A stretch of 8,569 nucleotides of DNA from an uncultured Balneolaceae bacterium (GTDB taxonomy: Bacteria > Bacteroidota > Rhodothermia > Balneolales > Balneolaceae): contig CALKWT010000067.1 in assembly GCA_938003885.1 (NCBI GenBank), forward strand, positions 1 through 8,569, given 5' to 3'. Position numbers and translations under genes: made by a program. A model generated the notes under the pieces. The model saw only the letters and a list, made by a program, of their open reading frames with translations. It searched no databases and was not told the origin of the DNA. Below, one piece after another: positions 6,228 through 8,569 of this stretch (the stretch's first letter is position 1; each line of letters begins with the position of its first letter).

Positions 6228-8569
6228 ATGATTTCCCATCGTTTCTATAAATTAGCAGGTCTTCTCACCTTCCTGCTCTTGTGCAGGCCGGCACTTTCCA
6301 CCTCCATAAATCCCGGCTCCAGTCCCGGGATACCGGATATTTCATCCATTACTACCTCGGTGACAGCCCCGGACTCTACCTCCAATGTCACCTTTTCCAT
6401 AGACGGATTTGAAGTACAGCACCTCTATGACGTGCCTCTGGAGCAACAGGGATCCTGGGTATCTCTGACCACTCTTCCTGACGGCTCTTTGATCGCTTCC
6501 GATCAGGGCGGCCAGGGAAGTTATAAAATCCAAATCAGCGGGGATCCGGATCAACCTTCTGTCAGTGTATCCAAACTTGTCATGCCCATTACCGGGACTT
6601 TTGGAATGACCTGGGCTTTTGATCATCTCTACGCAAATGTTAACGGTACGGGACTTTTCAGGTTAAGAGATGAAAATGGAGATGGTGAACTGAATCTGAT
6701 GGAATTTCTGGGTGGCCCCACCTATCGTGGAGAGCATGGTAACCATTCCGTACTGGCTACCCCGGATGGCGAAGGGCTTTTCTATATAGCTGGAAACCAC
6801 ACCCCTCCCCCTTCAAATCTGGCAAAGAGCCGCCTGTCCAACTGGGAAGAAGATCAGCTTTTGCCCAGGGAGTGGGATGCTCGGGGACACGCACGAGGTG
6901 TCCTTGCACCCGGAGGTTATTTTGCAAAAATCAAACCCGACGCAACGGAGTGGGAGATGTTCAGTATCGGATACCGGAATCAGTTTGATGCCGATCTGAA
7001 TGAGCATGGAGACCTGTTCACCTACGACTCGGATATGGAGTGGGATATGGGGATGCCGTGGTACCGCCCCACACGGCTGATGCACGTGGTAAGCGGAAGT
7101 GATTTCGGCTGGCGAAGCGGAAGCGGCAAATGGCCTGATTATTATGAAGACAGCCTGCCCGCCATGCTGAATATAGGTCCGGGATCGCCCACCGGTGTGG
7201 AGTTTGGAACCGGTGCAGCCTTCCCGGAAAAATATCAGCGTGCGCTTTACGCTTTCGACTGGACGTTCGGGACAATCTATGCGGTTCACCTGGAACCGGA
7301 AGGAGGCACCTACCGGGCGGAAGCTGAAGAGTTCCTGTCGGGAAGCCCTCTTCCGGTAACAGACGGAACGATAGGATCTGACGGTGCACTTTACTTTGTA
7401 ACCGGTGGCCGAAATCAGAACTCCCAGCTCTATCGTGTGGTTTACAAAGGAGATGAACCCGTCACTCCTGCGGCTCCCCGGAATCTCACTCCAGAGCATA
7501 AATTAAGACGTTCATTGGAAGTCTTTCACGGTATAGTACACCCCGAAGCTCTGGATACAGCCTGGCCCCACCTCTCCAGCTCTGACCGTTTTATCCGGCA
7601 TGCTGCCAGAGTCGCTGTGGAAGCTCAGCCTGTGGAGCAGTGGGTTGATCGTGCACTTAAAGAGAAGAATCCTACGGCCAGAATTGCGGCTCTGGTAGCC
7701 CTGGCGCGCAACGGTTCTGCGGAGCACCGCTCTCCTGCTATACAGTCTACACTCGAGATTCTGAATCAGGAATTGAACGCCGAACAAAAACTGGGTTCGT
7801 TACGGGCACTCGCCCTCATCTTTATGCGGTTGGGGGATGCCACACTGGATGAACAAGCGGAGGCTGCCGACCTGTTAGCGGGGATGCTACCTGATGAAGA
7901 TGCCAGAGTCAATAGTGAGTTGATACGATTGCTGGTTTATCTAAGGGATGCCCGAGTGATTGAAGACGCCCTTGTGTTAATGCAGAACGAGCAGGAGAAT
8001 CAGCGGCCGGACTGGAGCATCGCACTGCTGGAACGGAATGAAGATTACGGTGGAGTGATCAGGGAGATGATTGAAAATCCGCCGCCGGTACAAGAACTGG
8101 GATATGCATTTATGCTGCGTTCGCTGCGGGATGGATGGACCATTGACCAGCGGAGAGCCTATTTTACTTTTATAAACGATGCTGCCGACAGGTTTGGCGG
8201 GCTCAGTTACTCAGGCTTTCTTGAAGATATGAGGGCAGAAGCACTCCGAAACTCCGCCCCCGAAGAGCAAGATGCGGTCGCGGACATTACCGGCATCAGC
8301 CTGGCACGTGAACTTGACTTTGAGATCTCGCCGCCATCGGGCCCGGCACGAAACTGGACTGTGGATGAAGCCATGCGTACCCTTTCAGGCCAGCTGAACC
8401 ACGGAAGCAATAGGGATTTCGAACAGGGCCGAAGCGCCTTCTTCTCATCATCCTGTGCATCCTGTCACCGTTTCGATGTCTATGGTGGAAATATCGGCCC
8501 TGACTTGACCAGTGTAAGCCGGCGATTCTCCACCCGTGGCCTCATTGAAAAAATAATCCATCCCAATGT
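6228..8569 (+). CDS. Secreted propeller-HEAT-cytochrome c protein, PVC-type haem-binding family (3' truncated)
   Basis: An uninterrupted frame of 780 codons runs off the right edge. Residues 1-25 are a Sec signal peptide (basic RFYK, hydrophobic LAGLLTFLLLC, likely cut after ALS), followed by a Ser/Thr/Pro-rich linker to about 53. Residues 55-410 look like a beta-propeller of the PQQ/sorbosone-dehydrogenase-like type (LPDGSLIASDQGG, GMTWAFDHLYANVNGTGLFRL, ATPDGEGLFYIAGN, TDGTIGSDGALYFVTGG). Within it, DENGDGELNLME (148-159) is an EF-hand-like calcium loop. Residues 420-720 are helical and HEAT-like (for example RHAARVAVEA, ARIAALVALA). Residues 731-780 begin a cytochrome c domain: haem motif CASCH (Cys743, Cys746, His747), then GGNIGPDLTSVSRRFS, as in the Pirellula/Verrucomicrobium-type haem-binding domain. 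The axial Met would lie beyond the window. Probable role: periplasmic oxidation of an unidentified, perhaps sugar-like, substrate with electrons passed to cytochrome c. No Shine-Dalgarno motif is seen; the ATG is chosen because the signal peptide starts there. Confidence 0.88.
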   Translation, partial: MISHRFYKLAGLLTFLLLCRPALSTSINPGSSPGIPDISSITTSVTAPDSTSNVTFSIDGFEVQHLYDVPLEQQGSWVSLTTLPDGSLIASDQGGQGSYKIQISGDPDQPSVSVSKLVMPITGTFGMTWAFDHLYANVNGTGLFRLRDENGDGELNLMEFLGGPTYRGEHGNHSVLATPDGEGLFYIAGNHTPPPSNLAKSRLSNWEEDQLLPREWDARGHARGVLAPGGYFAKIKPDATEWEMFSIGYRNQFDADLNEHGDLFTYDSDMEWDMGMPWYRPTRLMHVVSGSDFGWRSGSGKWPDYYEDSLPAMLNIGPGSPTGVEFGTGAAFPEKYQRALYAFDWTFGTIYAVHLEPEGGTYRAEAEEFLSGSPLPVTDGTIGSDGALYFVTGGRNQNSQLYRVVYKGDEPVTPAAPRNLTPEHKLRRSLEVFHGIVHPEALDTAWPHLSSSDRFIRHAARVAVEAQPVEQWVDRALKEKNPTARIAALVALARNGSAEHRSPAIQSTLEILNQELNAEQKLGSLRALALIFMRLGDATLDEQAEAADLLAGMLPDEDARVNSELIRLLVYLRDARVIEDALVLMQNEQENQRPDWSIALLERNEDYGGVIREMIENPPPVQELGYAFMLRSLRDGWTIDQRRAYFTFINDAADRFGGLSYSGFLEDMRAEALRNSAPEEQDAVADITGISLARELDFEISPPSGPARNWTVDEAMRTLSGQLNHGSNRDFEQGRSAFFSSSCASCHRFDVYGGNIGPDLTSVSRRFSTRGLIEKIIHPN

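Noticed and set aside
6813..7499. 228-codon open frame on the minus strand
   Set aside because: It lies wholly inside the + strand propeller frame, which has clear domain signatures; the minus product shows no recognisable motif.

Overview
The window reads as ordinary chromosomal DNA from an aerobic, Gram-negative bacterium of the Bacteroidota/Balneolota/Rhodothermota group. The reasons are a Bacteroidota-style DUF4175 envelope protein, nearly absent Shine-Dalgarno sequences before every start, and roughly even base composition. The phylum is inferred from family resemblance and was not tested. All convincing genes are on the + strand. I see no tRNA, rRNA, CRISPR array, insertion sequence or phage gene.

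Layout. (1) Positions 2-1471 hold the distal part of a haem-copper cytochrome c oxidase operon: the C-terminal end of subunit I (ctaD), complete subunit III (ctaE) and complete subunit IV (ctaF), with 12-17 bp gaps. A 135-bp stretch follows that contains a hydrophobic micro-reading-frame without an intact start, then a clear intrinsic terminator (1607-1640). (2) Positions 1690-2574 encode a cytoplasmic metallo-beta-lactamase-fold hydrolase with a complete metal-ligand set. (3) Positions 2617-6054 encode a 1145-residue DUF4175-type protein: three membrane helices, an extracytoplasmic beta-rich region and a very long Gln/Glu-rich coiled coil. It contains a sharply bounded GC-rich insert-like patch near its C-terminal third (5374-5472). 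(4) Positions 6228 to the window edge hold a large open reading frame with no stop in the window. It encodes a secreted multidomain protein: signal peptide, beta-propeller with an EF-hand-like loop, helical HEAT-like region and a C-terminal CxxCH cytochrome c domain that is cut by the window end.

How they may work together. The oxidase subunits form one complex that passes electrons from cytochrome c to O2 at the inner membrane. The last gene resembles the PVC-type propeller/haem-binding dehydrogenases, which are exported and could feed electrons from a substrate into a cytochrome c pool that such an oxidase uses. That link is inference from co-location and cofactor type, and the genes are not one operon. 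The hydrolase and the DUF4175 gene are 42 bp apart and may be co-transcribed; no shared function is evident.

I do not find a clear new biological system. The items most worth a second look are the GC-rich patch with its strong hairpin inside the DUF4175 gene, the frame-broken membrane micropeptide behind ctaF, and the large propeller-HEAT-haem protein at the right edge.
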